NCBI RefSeq assembly: GCF_026151335.1
Contig: NZ_JAMQPP010000011.1
Length of the DNA stretch: 64,000 nt
DNA from: Leptospira_A soteropolitanensis
GTDB lineage: Bacteria > Spirochaetota > Leptospiria > Leptospirales > Leptospiraceae
Reading direction: 5' to 3' (one strand)
Below are positions 35,821 through 45,310 of this stretch, in pieces. The notes beneath the pieces are model-generated. The model did no database searches. It saw only the letters and a list, made by a program, of their open reading frames with translations, and was not told the origin of the DNA. The position numbers and the translations under genes are program-made. Position 1 is the stretch's first letter. The number at the start of each line of letters is the position of its first letter.

Positions 35821-38025
35821 TTAAGTTTCTTCGACAAAGGGTTCGTTGGGATCAATGAATTCGATGACTGGCAATTGTATCGAAAAGCAAGTCCTTCCCG
35901 GTTCTGATTCTATAAATATATTTCCTTTGTGTTTTTCTATAATCGACTTCGTTATTCCAAGGCCCATCCCTGTTCCATCGCCATGATTTTTGGTGGTGAA
36001 GAAAGGTTCAAAGATTTTGTTTTGAATCTCTAATGGTATGCCGGGACCGTTATCTATTACTTTGACTTCAACTAAACTTCCTTTTTTTTCGGAAGTGATC
36101 ATAAGATTTCCTTTTTGATTCATGGCTTCGAGTCCATTTAAAATCAAATTGGTCCATACACGAATTAAATCTTCAGGCCAACCGAGAATGGTTGCATCCG
36201 TCAAAAAAGTTTTCTTAAGTGAAACTTTACCCCGCATTTTGTATTGGTAAATAGTAAGTACCGTTTCAATATTTTCAAGGAGAGTGAAAACCCTCCTTTC
36301 TTCAGCTTTTGTGACTCTTGAAAAGTTTTTTAGGGCAAGTATAATTTTTGAAGATCGGTCAACAGCAATTTGAATAATTGATAGATGGAGTTTGAAATTT
36401 TTTTCCTCTAGAATTAAGTTAGATAGTTTTTCTTGTCCAACTTTTAGTAAGGCAATTTCTTCATCATATAATTTTGTAATTCCTACATCTAAAAATCTTT
36501 CTAATATTGCATCTTCGAATTCTAAATCATTGTCTTTGCAGTTTTTTTTAAGATTTGCTTTTTTTTCTTTTCGTTCCGTGTAACTTGCTACTAGTCCAAA
36601 ATCGGATTGGTAGGTAAGCATTTTTTGAATGGTTTTTAGTTCTGTCGGATTGAGGGAGGAATAGATATTCTCCTTGGACCCTAGGTTCTTTATTTCATTG
36701 TTTTTCGATTCAATTAAAGTTTCAATTGAAGCTTTGATCGCACTAAGCGGATTATTGATCTCGTGGGCCACGCCTGCGACTAATTTTCCCAATTCAGACA
36801 TTTTTTCAGAAAATACCAATTGGTTTTCAGTATGACTGATCTGTAATAATGCCTTTTCTAATTTTTCGTTTTGCGTTTGTATTTCCTTAGTTCTCTCCAA
36901 AACCATCGTTTCTAACTCTTCGTTTTCTTTTGTTACAGTTTGTTCTTTTTTGATTCGGTTTTGAATTTGAAATTTTGAAATCGCTATGGTAAAAATTGTC
37001 ATCTGGATGGCGGCACCAATCTCGTTTGCAGAACTTAAAAATGGAAAAGAAGGTAAATAACCGAGGTTTGCAAAAATTAATAAAGTGGTACTGATCTGTC
37101 TCACAAGGAATGCATAAAACAAAACATTTGCGTTTTCTTTTCTTTTAATCATACAATAAATGGCATAACCAAAATTGAAAGTTGAAAACATTAGACTATT
37201 CGCATATATAAATCGAAAGTAAAGCTGAAGATCAATAAATACGATGAAAATAGACAGAATTAAAAAGTAGGCATAAGAAACTATATATTTGTCTGCATTC
37301 GGATATTTCTGTTTTGTTTGTAAGAACTCTCTAAGAAAAAGAACCAAACCAAAAGGACTTAATGAAACGAGTCCAGGTACATATCTATAAAACCATTCAC
37401 AATCACTAAACCCGTATTCGTAAAATAGTCCCGATCTCAAAACATTTGTAAAGAGAATGGACATGGTTGCAAAAGTTAGTAAAAGATAAACTCGCTCTCT
37501 TAAAATGATATACTGTGTTGCAGAGAGTAGGCAAACCAAAATACATAACCCAAAGTAGAACCCTTGCCAGAGAGAAATAGATTTTGTAAATTTAAGTAAA
37601 CTGAATTCATCTTGAATGCGAAAATTGATTCGGTGTGTGTCTTCGGATTGGATTCGAATTAAGTAAATTCCTTTTTCTTTTGCGGGAAAAACAAAGCCGC
37701 CTGTAAAGGATACTTCAGGAGGTTTTTTCCTAACAAGACCTGTTTTGATTTCAGAGACTTTTTTCCCGTCTTTATATAACTCACAATCCAGTTCGGATAT
37801 CATTCCATTTTCGAAATGAAAGTATCGGGAGGAACTTTCTTCTAAGCTGATTAAATAGTAGTGACTTTCTTTAGTGAATCCAAAATAAAATTGAGAACTG
37901 TGATCTTTTGGATTAAGGTCTGTTAGATTTGTTTTTGGATTTGTTCCTAAATGCCAAAGCCCTTCGCCCCCTTCCGCCATAAGGGAAAGGGGAAGGAATA
38001 AAAGGCAAAGAATAACTTGATACAA
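35821..38025 (-). CDS. 7TMR-DISM sensor histidine kinase
   Basis: A 734-residue kinase: signal peptide (1-17), 7TMR-DISMED2-type extracellular beta domain (about 25-165), seven membrane helices (about 180-385), coiled coil, H-box (GVAHEINNPLSA, His421), N-box (NLILNGLEAM), G1 (DNGPGIP), F (FEPFFTT) and G2 (GTGMGLGI). About 95 extra residues separate the H-box helix from the second HisKA helix (RSSKIILALKNFSR near 557-570), as in the kinase at 4462. It shares the receptor type with the cyclase at 17919. No response regulator is adjacent; a lipoprotein gene lies upstream. Confidence 0.9.
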   Translation of the reverse strand: MYQVILCLLFLPLSLMAEGGEGLWHLGTNPKTNLTDLNPKDHSSQFYFGFTKESHYYLISLEESSSRYFHFENGMISELDCELYKDGKKVSEIKTGLVRKKPPEVSFTGGFVFPAKEKGIYLIRIQSEDTHRINFRIQDEFSLLKFTKSISLWQGFYFGLCILVCLLSATQYIILRERVYLLLTFATMSILFTNVLRSGLFYEYGFSDCEWFYRYVPGLVSLSPFGLVLFLREFLQTKQKYPNADKYIVSYAYFLILSIFIVFIDLQLYFRFIYANSLMFSTFNFGYAIYCMIKRKENANVLFYAFLVRQISTTLLIFANLGYLPSFPFLSSANEIGAAIQMTIFTIAISKFQIQNRIKKEQTVTKENEELETMVLERTKEIQTQNEKLEKALLQISHTENQLVFSEKMSELGKLVAGVAHEINNPLSAIKASIETLIESKNNEIKNLGSKENIYSSLNPTELKTIQKMLTYQSDFGLVASYTERKEKKANLKKNCKDNDLEFEDAILERFLDVGITKLYDEEIALLKVGQEKLSNLILEEKNFKLHLSIIQIAVDRSSKIILALKNFSRVTKAEERRVFTLLENIETVLTIYQYKMRGKVSLKKTFLTDATILGWPEDLIRVWTNLILNGLEAMNQKGNLMITSEKKGSLVEVKVIDNGPGIPLEIQNKIFEPFFTTKNHGDGTGMGLGITKSIIEKHKGNIFIESEPGRTCFSIQLPVIEFIDPNEPFVEET

Positions 38026-38049
38026 TCTTATTGATCGTTCTGTGGATTT

Positions 38050-38757
38050 TTATTGTGGAACAATATTTGGTGCGTTACATTTCAATGTACCGCGAATGAT
38101 CACAGACTTTGCATCCGTATTTGTATTTTGGACTAAACAAGTTCTGTTATCAGATGTAAAACATTGTGTTGAAGAAGTACCTGATGTACAGTTAACACTA
38201 TCTAGTGTATTACAAGAATTCAATATAGAAGTAGTGGATGTGGAAGTTGTGCTGTAAGTTCCATTTAAAGTGATTTCTAAATTAAAAAAGGAAATTTGTT
38301 GGGCACTTTGTAATGCAGTATCAATATTGATACCTTGATTGAACCACTCTACGGTTCCTTGAGTCCCTTGGACAGTTTTACCAAATGCTCCACCCGCTAA
38401 AACAAATCCTTGTTGTGGATCTATTTTTCCTTGGATCTGCGTGCTATCGTATGTAAAACGAAGGTTGAGAGTTTCTTTAGTTTTGAAAATCAATTGGGAA
38501 ATCACCGTAAAGCGAGTGTTATTGCTAGTGGAATTAGATCCACCAGGGGTTGGAGTTGATCCTGGATTAGCGGATGTAGTAGTTGCTGGAGTGGCCTGTC
38601 CACAACTGGTTGTCACATCGTTATCGACCTCGCCCAAGAAAAAGAGGGAAGGTTCGCCTTCCGGTAAAATCGTGATTTCCGCTTTGTTTTCATTCTTTAG
38701 ACCACAAGTAACAAAAATGGAGGAAAATGCGAAAAAAATAACGATATTTCGGAACAT
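38050..38757 (-). CDS. Hypothetical lipoprotein
   Basis: A 235-residue lipoprotein with lipobox FVTC after a short signal peptide, starting at ATG 38757 (an ATG three codons earlier is less suitable). A low-complexity Thr/Ser/Pro/Gly linker (about 58-85) is followed by a beta-rich domain with Cys pairs near the C-terminus (SCNTLDSVNC, QCFTSDNRTC). No family recognised. It is 24 bases upstream of the 7TMR-DISM kinase and on the same strand, so it could be the extracellular partner of that receptor. Confidence 0.7.
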   Translation of the reverse strand: MFRNIVIFFAFSSIFVTCGLKNENKAEITILPEGEPSLFFLGEVDNDVTTSCGQATPATTTSANPGSTPTPGGSNSTSNNTRFTVISQLIFKTKETLNLRFTYDSTQIQGKIDPQQGFVLAGGAFGKTVQGTQGTVEWFNQGINIDTALQSAQQISFFNLEITLNGTYSTTSTSTTSILNSCNTLDSVNCTSGTSSTQCFTSDNRTCLVQNTNTDAKSVIIRGTLKCNAPNIVPQ

Positions 38758-38845
38758 ACCATCCAATCGTCACCGGAATTCATTCTCTGGTCAAGAGGAT
38801 TCAGAATTTCCTTGGGAAATTTAGAGGAAAATACAACCTTGCCGT

Positions 38846-40654
38846 ATGGGCTCAAAATTCGGTCTAAAGGGAGTGTTTTCGATCCAGGGACCACGTTCGA
38901 TTTATGTCTATTCTCTGTTCATTGGTCTTCTTTCGGGCTTCGGTGCTTACGGATTTAACTGGGCCCTAACTTGGACAGAATCATTTACCTTTGGGAACCT
39001 CATGGGTTACGATCCAGGTATTCCTACCGGAGATTTAAATTTTCATTCCGTTGGTTCTGTAACTCCTCTTTCCCCTTTTTGGATTTTATTACTTCCGGCG
39101 TTTGGTGGCCTCCTTGTTGGCATTGTCACAAGTTTTTTTTGTGCTGAAGCACAAGGTGGCGGAACGGATTCACTGATCTATGCTTTTCATTTTAATGAAG
39201 GAAAGATTCAGGCTAAAGTTCCTTTTTATAAAGCGGTTGCCACCATACTTACGTTAGGTTCCGGGGGATCGGGTGGAAAAGAAGGACCAACCGCTCAAAT
39301 TGGAGCAGGTTTCGGTTCCAGCTTAGCTGGATATTTGGGAGCCGGTGCCAGAGCGAGAAGGACTTTGATGCTTGCAGGAACGGCCGGTGGACTTGGTGCC
39401 ATTTTTCGGGCTCCGCTTGGTGGAGCAATCACTGCAGTGGAAATGGTCTACCAAGAAGATATTGAAAGTGATTCCCTTGTGCCTTGTATCCTTTCTTCTG
39501 TCACTGCTTATCTAACTTATATAAACATTGCGGGAAGTGGTTCTCTATTTTCCGTACAAGAATATAGTCTGAATGATTATAGACACATTCCTTTATATAT
39601 ACTTCTAGGACTTCTTTGTTATGGAGTGGGTTATTTTTTTGTAAAAGTTTATCACACAGTTCAGGATATTTTTTCTAAACTTCCTCTACCAAATTTTTTG
39701 AAACCAGCGTTTGGTGGACTTCTTGTGGGTTGTATTGCATTACTTTTTCCAGAAGTATTGGGATCTGGCTTTGGCCTCATTCAAAGAATGATTAATGGTG
39801 AAGTTCTTGAATCTACAAGTTTTGGATTTTCTGGACCTTTTTTCCTTTTGGCTGTTGCATTGTTTAAAGTTTTTTCTACTTCATTAACCGTTGGTTCAGG
39901 AAGTTCTGGTGGTTTACTTGGCCCATCATTTGCCATCGGTGGTATGTTAGGTGCTTTTGTTGGTTCTATGGCGCAGGTATTATTTCCGGAATTGGGTATT
40001 ACTATATTCCCTTTTTTGTTAGTTGGTATGGGATCTTTTTTTGCTGGTGTGGCAAGAGCTCCCATTGCCGGTATGATTATGGTTTGTGACATGATCGGAA
40101 GTTATGAACTTTTACCTCCACTTATGATTGTTTCTGTGATTGCTGTAGTATTGTCCCACAAGACCTCTATCTATCGGAACCAAATTAAAAATAGATTTTT
40201 ATCACCTTCCCACCATTGGGATATGAACCAAGACATTATGGATCGAATTCGGATTCAGGATCATTTTTCAGAATTTAGAAAATATGCAATGGTTTCCGAA
40301 AACCTTTCTTTAACGGAATTACAATCCAATGCGCCAGGGATCCAAGCTAGCGATTTTATTTTGATCGGGGCAGGGGAAGAATACAAAGGAATTGTTTCTC
40401 TTAGGAAAAATAGAATCCTTCCAGAATTTGAAGCCGATTTAAAAAACTTGATTACCTGCGGAGAAATTGTGCAGGATGTTCCGTCTGTTTGCATAAATGA
40501 TACATTGGGTAAGGCACTTCAAATTCTATTAGAATATGATGTCGACAAACTCGCAATTGTTGAAGATGGTAAATGTTTGGGTTATTTAAGGTATATTGAT
40601 TTATTCAATGCCTACCAAAATGAAGTGAAAAATAAACAGCGAAAATCAGCATGA
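38846..40654 (+). CDS. ClC-family chloride channel or transporter with CBS domain
   Basis: A 602-residue ClC protein. The selectivity segments are GSGGSGGKEGPTAQIGAG (with the gating Glu in GKEGP), GLGAIFRAPLGGAITAVE and VGSGSSGGLLGPSFAIGG; 10 or more membrane helices span to about residue 435. The C-terminal region (about 480-600) carries CBS-type motifs (EIVQDVPSVCINDTLGKALQILLEYDVDKLAIVEDGKCLGYLRYIDL). ClC proteins move chloride passively or exchange it for protons. It overlaps the following protease gene by 4 bases. Confidence 0.92.
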   Translation: MGSKFGLKGVFSIQGPRSIYVYSLFIGLLSGFGAYGFNWALTWTESFTFGNLMGYDPGIPTGDLNFHSVGSVTPLSPFWILLLPAFGGLLVGIVTSFFCAEAQGGGTDSLIYAFHFNEGKIQAKVPFYKAVATILTLGSGGSGGKEGPTAQIGAGFGSSLAGYLGAGARARRTLMLAGTAGGLGAIFRAPLGGAITAVEMVYQEDIESDSLVPCILSSVTAYLTYINIAGSGSLFSVQEYSLNDYRHIPLYILLGLLCYGVGYFFVKVYHTVQDIFSKLPLPNFLKPAFGGLLVGCIALLFPEVLGSGFGLIQRMINGEVLESTSFGFSGPFFLLAVALFKVFSTSLTVGSGSSGGLLGPSFAIGGMLGAFVGSMAQVLFPELGITIFPFLLVGMGSFFAGVARAPIAGMIMVCDMIGSYELLPPLMIVSVIAVVLSHKTSIYRNQIKNRFLSPSHHWDMNQDIMDRIRIQDHFSEFRKYAMVSENLSLTELQSNAPGIQASDFILIGAGEEYKGIVSLRKNRILPEFEADLKNLITCGEIVQDVPSVCINDTLGKALQILLEYDVDKLAIVEDGKCLGYLRYIDLFNAYQNEVKNKQRKSA

Positions 40655-41241
40655 AATTCTTTGGTCAATTGGTAAAACAAACGCAAACTCTAATGATACA
40701 TTTATTTCGATTCTTATTATACTTACTTGTTTTGGGTCAGTTATTATTATTTTTAAACTGTTTTGGATCCAAACAAATTATCGAGAAAAAGCCAGACTCT
40801 CATATCAAACCGATTGTCATACCTCCGCAGTATCTAAAACCCATTATTGGACGTGTGGAATGGGTAGAATTTCCCAATTGGAAACTTAAACTTCGAGCAA
40901 GAGTCGATACGGGAGCTAAGTCTTGTTCCATCCACGCAGTCAATATAGAAAAGGTTACAGAAAATGGAGAGGTATATGTTTTGTTTGATACCTTTGTCGA
41001 CGAAAAACCTGTGCGATTAAAAAGTAAATTTGTCAAAGAAGCAAAAGTAACAAGTACTTCTGGAGTTTCAGAAAATCGGATTATCATTAGCGAAATGATG
41101 AAGATGGGAAAATATAAAGAAGAAGTGATTATCAATTTAAATGATAGAACCAATCTTACTTATCCTATCCTAATCGGTAGAAATTATCTTATGGGTAAGT
41201 TTCTTGTAGACGTATCGTTATCACATGCGTTAGGGGACTAG
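40651..41241 (+). CDS. Retropepsin-like aspartic protease (DUF785 family)
   Basis: A 196-residue protein with an N-terminal membrane anchor or signal (about 10-38) and a single retropepsin-like domain: GRVEWVEFPNWKLKLRARVDTGAKSCSIHA with the catalytic-type DTGA, and LIGRNYLMGKFLVDVSLS. The family is annotated as 'ATP-dependent zinc protease', but the fold is aspartic-protease like. The next two genes, a transglutaminase-7TM protein and an ATP-grasp ligase, complete a recurring three-gene set in bacteria. The substrate is unknown. Confidence 0.85.
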   Translation: MKFFGQLVKQTQTLMIHLFRFLLYLLVLGQLLLFLNCFGSKQIIEKKPDSHIKPIVIPPQYLKPIIGRVEWVEFPNWKLKLRARVDTGAKSCSIHAVNIEKVTENGEVYVLFDTFVDEKPVRLKSKFVKEAKVTSTSGVSENRIIISEMMKMGKYKEEVIINLNDRTNLTYPILIGRNYLMGKFLVDVSLSHALGD

Positions 41242-41242
41242 T

Positions 41243-42829
41243 TTGGATCGTAAAACTTTAATTACAGTCTCTATTCTTGTTATTCTGCCTATCTTATCTA
41301 TACTGTATAAATTAAATATTGCGGAACTTTCCTTACTTCCTGTCGAAGTTGATGACACTGTCAATTTACAAGTGGTGATTCTTCCTAAGGAAAATGTTGC
41401 TGTTTCTGAAGTGAACTTTCCTATTCCAAAACAATTCATTCAATCAAGAGTTTTGAAATCTAATACTAAAGTGGAAGATTTAGATTTTCGTCTCCAGAAA
41501 AAACAATATGGTCATTTGGGGATTTGGGAAGGAGAGGATTGGAATTCATCGATTGGGTATTATGCAAAGATCAAAATTTTACCTTATACACATTCAAACC
41601 CAGAGCCTGAACTTCAACAGACAAATGGAAAACAACTTTCCAAAGAGCCCTATTATCTTTCTTTAAAAAACTTTTCTCCCGAAGAAATTCGGTTAGGAAA
41701 AAAACTCTTTGAACAAATCCATCCCTATGACAAAGATAATGTTGCAGCAGCGAAACAGATTTTTTATTTTATTTCGGAAGAAGTTTTAAACACAACCAAA
41801 GACATAACGCTTGAGGACACGATACGTTTAAATAATGGAAGTGCATATACTCAGGCAATTTTATTTTCTTTACTCTGTCGTATGAAGGGAATTCAAGCAA
41901 GAACTGTTGCTGGATTTGATTTATCAAAACAAAATTCCAAAGACAACAAAGCAAAACTTAGTTTTTGGAATGAAATCAGAATTCATGGCAAATGGTATTT
42001 TGTTTCTACATATAAAAATATATTCGCAGGAACAGTCAATGGGTATCTTCCCCTTTGGAAATCCGTTGAAGAGAAAAGGTCGCTTGGAGAAGAGCCAGCT
42101 ACATTTCGTTATACTGCCTATATTACAAAATCCAACGTAAATCGTTATAATTTTAAAGAATATAGTGAGGAAGTGGCATCAAGTAATAGTTTTTTGCGAT
42201 ATTATTCTTTGTATAGTTTGCCAACTCCGTTACAGAATTTATTTCGTTTGGTCATTTTAATTCCTATTGGTGCATTGGTACTTTCTGTCGCAAGAAATAT
42301 GGTAGGTATACCTACTTTTGGGATTTTTACTCCGATATTACTTGCGATGTTTTTTTATGAAACTAATCTTATTTTTGGGATTTGTTTTTTTCTTTTGATG
42401 ATTGGGCTTGGTTTTTTTGAACGGTATGCTTTGGATAAATATTATCTATTGGCAGTCCCAAGACTTTCGATTCTACTGACTATCACAGTAATTACATTAA
42501 TCCTATTTTCCGTTTTGAATGAAGAGATTTCCTTTTTCAATCAAATGAGTGTTACCTTATTTCCCATAGTCATTACTACGATTTTTGTGGAACGATTTTC
42601 CATTATGATTATCGAAGAAGGGATTTTGCATACTTTTGTGACGCTTGGTGGAACTTTACTTATCGCGCTCATTAGTTACATGATTTTCTTTTTTGGCTCT
42701 TTACAAATTCTATTTTTTACTCATCCCGAATTGTTGTTCATTGTGATCGCCATTCAAATCCTACTTGGCCAATACAAAGGGTATCGCGTCTCCGAACTTT
42801 TTCGATTTAAGGAAATCTTTAAATCGTGA
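41243..42829 (+). CDS. Inactive-transglutaminase protein fused to seven membrane helices
   Basis: A 528-residue protein starting at TTG 41243 with AGGGG six bases upstream. N-terminal membrane helix, an extracytoplasmic domain with a transglutaminase-like part (about 155-270, TQAILFSLLCRMKGIQARTVAGFD), then a seven-helix bundle (about 325-515). This is the 'seven transmembrane helices usually fused to an inactive transglutaminase' family. It lies 1 base after the protease stop and overlaps the ligase gene by 4 bases (GTGA). Probable role: membrane platform for the protease and ligase. Confidence 0.88.
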   Translation: MDRKTLITVSILVILPILSILYKLNIAELSLLPVEVDDTVNLQVVILPKENVAVSEVNFPIPKQFIQSRVLKSNTKVEDLDFRLQKKQYGHLGIWEGEDWNSSIGYYAKIKILPYTHSNPEPELQQTNGKQLSKEPYYLSLKNFSPEEIRLGKKLFEQIHPYDKDNVAAAKQIFYFISEEVLNTTKDITLEDTIRLNNGSAYTQAILFSLLCRMKGIQARTVAGFDLSKQNSKDNKAKLSFWNEIRIHGKWYFVSTYKNIFAGTVNGYLPLWKSVEEKRSLGEEPATFRYTAYITKSNVNRYNFKEYSEEVASSNSFLRYYSLYSLPTPLQNLFRLVILIPIGALVLSVARNMVGIPTFGIFTPILLAMFFYETNLIFGICFFLLMIGLGFFERYALDKYYLLAVPRLSILLTITVITLILFSVLNEEISFFNQMSVTLFPIVITTIFVERFSIMIIEEGILHTFVTLGGTLLIALISYMIFFFGSLQILFFTHPELLFIVIAIQILLGQYKGYRVSELFRFKEIFKS

Positions 42830-43776
42830 TCTCTTTTTTTAAGAAGTTTGAAGAAGAGGGAATCCTTGGAATTAATCGAAGGATTGGGGAATATATTTTG
42901 CCTTACAATCCAAGAGAGTATTATCCTTTAGTGGATGATAAATGGAAAACTGCAGAACTCGCAAGGCAGTTTCATGTTCCTATGCCATATCATTATGGTC
43001 TTGTGAACACTTTTGGTGGAATTCGAAATACTCGGGAACTGATCAAAGGAAGACCAGGATTTGTTGTCAAACCAGCTAACGGTGGTATGGGGAATGGAAT
43101 CCTTGTTATTACGGGCGAATCAGAATATGATAACGGATCAATTATTTTTCACAAAGCTGATGAGAAGAAGATCACCGAAAAAGAATTATACCATCATGTC
43201 TCAGGAATTTTATCTGGACTTTATTCCTTAGATGGTAACTCCGATTCTTGTATTTTACAAGAAAGGTTAGAATGTCATACTTTCTTTCGTGAAATTTCCT
43301 TTCGAGGTATTCCTGACATTCGTGTGATTGTTTTTTTAGGATATCCTGTGATGGCTATGTTACGTTTGCCTACAAAGGAATCAGGAGGAAGGGCAAATCT
43401 ACACCAAGGAGCTCTCGGTGTGGGAATCGACCTTCGGACGGGAACCCTCACGCATTCGGTCTGTAATGACAAAATCATTCATTTACATCCTGACACAAAA
43501 CGAAAGTTAAGTGGTCGTGTCATTCCTTGTTGGGAAATTATTTTGCAAATGGCCTCTCGTTGTTTCGATATGTCAGGTCTTGGATATTTGGGTGTGGATA
43601 TCGTTCTTGATGAATTACGTGGGCCACTTCTTCTCGAAATGAATGCGAGGCCAGGGCTTGGAATTCAGATTGCCAACCGAATGGGTTTACTAGATCGTCT
43701 TCGTTTGGTGGAGAGGATTCATGATCCGGCGGATGGTCCCAAAGACAGAGTCCACCGAATGTTGCAAGAATTGTAA
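42826..43776 (+). CDS. RimK-like ATP-grasp amide ligase
   Basis: A 316-residue ATP-grasp protein of the 'alpha-L-glutamate ligase-like' family. Visible are FVVKPANGGMGNGI (ATP-binding Lys and Gly loop), GRANLHQGALGVGIDL and LLLEMNARPGLGIQIANRMGL (Mg-binding Glu and Asn). It starts at GTG 42826 overlapping the previous stop. It probably forms an amide bond between an amino acid and a carboxylate, modifying a peptide or protein; the substrate is unknown. Genetically coupled to the protease and transglutaminase-7TM protein. Confidence 0.88.
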   Translation: MISFFKKFEEEGILGINRRIGEYILPYNPREYYPLVDDKWKTAELARQFHVPMPYHYGLVNTFGGIRNTRELIKGRPGFVVKPANGGMGNGILVITGESEYDNGSIIFHKADEKKITEKELYHHVSGILSGLYSLDGNSDSCILQERLECHTFFREISFRGIPDIRVIVFLGYPVMAMLRLPTKESGGRANLHQGALGVGIDLRTGTLTHSVCNDKIIHLHPDTKRKLSGRVIPCWEIILQMASRCFDMSGLGYLGVDIVLDELRGPLLLEMNARPGLGIQIANRMGLLDRLRLVERIHDPADGPKDRVHRMLQEL

Positions 43777-43793
43777 AAAGAAGAACCTAGTTT

Positions 43794-44306
43794 TTATGCG
43801 TTTTGTTTTGCTGTAACAAATACGGTGCGATTGAGAAAAGCCATCGATCCAAATAGGATTCCGGAATACACTAAGTCACCGGCCATCGAGTTTTGGAAAA
43901 AAGGAATGGCGAGCGTAAAACAAGTCACAAGTCCAGAAGCATCTAAAGTATACATACCACTCGTTGCCCAAACTGCCAAATTGGTAAGAACAAAGAAAAC
44001 AACAGACCCAACCACAGTGAAGCCAAAGGATTTTGTCAGAGAAGAGCTAATTTGTTTTCCAAAGAGGACCGCAAGAACCATAAATCCGTAAACTACAGGA
44101 ATTAGGTCATGAAACCCGATGAAATAGTCGGAAACAAACATCGCAAAGATAGGAACAAAAAGAGCAAGTCGTCTGTCTGTCAAATAAGCACCCGAAAACA
44201 AAGAAATTGCCAAAATAGGCGTAAAATTCGGTGGGTGAGGTAGGATACGGCTGATGACAGTAGCGATCACCATAAGGATGGCAATGGAGACACGGGATTG
44301 GAACAT
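43794..44306 (-). CDS. DUF6580-like (ECF S-component-like) membrane protein
   Basis: A 170-residue protein with about five to six membrane helices. The N-terminal sequence RILPHPPNFTPILAISLFSGAYL is typical of the DUF6580 family, related in fold to substrate-binding S components of ECF transporters and often found near cobalamin genes. No such genes are nearby. It may take up a vitamin precursor; this is an inference. It diverges from mazG across a short intergenic region with a nine-G run. Confidence 0.7.
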   Translation of the reverse strand: MFQSRVSIAILMVIATVISRILPHPPNFTPILAISLFSGAYLTDRRLALFVPIFAMFVSDYFIGFHDLIPVVYGFMVLAVLFGKQISSSLTKSFGFTVVGSVVFFVLTNLAVWATSGMYTLDASGLVTCFTLAIPFFQNSMAGDLVYSGILFGSMAFLNRTVFVTAKQNA

Positions 44307-44323
44307 AGGGATAGACTCGTAAA

Positions 44324-44378
44324 GGGGGGGGGCTTTCGCAAGATAAAATTTCCGTTTGCTTCCCGCAAGGTTCGGGAA
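44324..44378 (+). promoter_or_regulatory. Nine-G run and hairpin between divergent genes
   Basis: A run of nine G at 44324-44332 lies 18 bases upstream of the ATG of the DUF6580-like gene, and TTCCCG..CGGGAA (44360-44365 / 44373-44378, seven-base loop) lies 12 bases upstream of mazG. Homopolymer runs of this length can change length and alter spacing in promoters. No promoter boxes are obvious for either gene. Confidence 0.4.
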
Positions 44379-44389
44379 AAATACAATCA

Positions 44390-45235
44390 GTGAACCCTCC
44401 TAATTTTGATTCACCCTTGGAAAATCTACTGGCTCTCACCGCTGACTTGCGTAGCCCAGAAGGTTGTCCTTGGGATAAAGAACAGACCCATCAATCCGTC
44501 ATTCCGCATTTGCTTGAAGAAACCTATGAAGTCGTTGATACGATCGAAAGAGGGGATGACAACCATTTAAAAGAAGAGCTTGGCGACTTACTTTTTCAGA
44601 TTACCTTTCATAGCCAATTGGCTAAAGAGAGGGGAGCCTTTACGTTTCAAGATGTGGCTAGTGATGTATTTCAAAAATTGGTATTTCGCCATCCTCATGT
44701 TTATGGGGACAAGGGCGGAGTTGATTCAGGTGAGCAAGTTCTGACACAGTGGGATCAATTAAAACAAAAAGAAAAGGAGTCGAAAGGGAAAACAGATTCC
44801 GATAAAAGTATTCTTGCTGGAATTCCAAAAGCATTACCTGCCATCCAACGATCTGAAAAAATTCAAAGTAAGGTCACAAAACATGGATTTGATTGGCCTA
44901 CAGTTTCGGGTGTTTTTGAAAAGTTCCAAGAGGAAATAGGGGAACTGGATCGAGAACTCAAAACCAAAGGGTCTCTTAGTTCTAAAAAATTACCTTATGA
45001 TGAACGTGTCGAAGATGAGTTAGGTGATCTTTTCTTTTTACTCGTCAATTTATCTCGTAAACTATCCATTGACCCAGAAACCTGCCTTCGACGGGCAAAT
45101 GAAAAATTCGAAACGAGGTTTCGTATCGTAGAAGATTTGGTTTCACAAACGGGAAAAACTTTGAAAGATCATTCACTTGAGGAACTTGATTTGTTTTGGG
45201 ATCAGGCGAAATTAAAATTAAGAAAGAAACTTTGA
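44390..45235 (+). CDS. mazG: MazG nucleoside triphosphate pyrophosphohydrolase
   Basis: A 281-residue MazG with two NTP-PPase repeats. Motif: LRSPEGCPWDKEQTHQSVIPHLLEETYEVVDTI...EELGDLLFQITFHSQLA, with the Glu/Asp metal ligands (EExxE ... ExxD); the second copy has GVFEKFQEEIGELDRE...VEDELGDLFFLLVNL. It hydrolyses dNTPs and NTPs to monophosphates and is implicated in nucleotide pool cleaning and (p)ppGpp-dependent stress. The start is GTG 44390; no clear ribosome-binding site. Confidence 0.95.
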   Translation: MNPPNFDSPLENLLALTADLRSPEGCPWDKEQTHQSVIPHLLEETYEVVDTIERGDDNHLKEELGDLLFQITFHSQLAKERGAFTFQDVASDVFQKLVFRHPHVYGDKGGVDSGEQVLTQWDQLKQKEKESKGKTDSDKSILAGIPKALPAIQRSEKIQSKVTKHGFDWPTVSGVFEKFQEEIGELDRELKTKGSLSSKKLPYDERVEDELGDLFFLLVNLSRKLSIDPETCLRRANEKFETRFRIVEDLVSQTGKTLKDHSLEELDLFWDQAKLKLRKKL

Positions 45236-45310
45236 ACCAAAACAATTCGGATCACAATTTCTAAAATAAAATTTTTTAGAGAAACGCCAATTTTTTAGAA
45301 TGAGAGCAGT

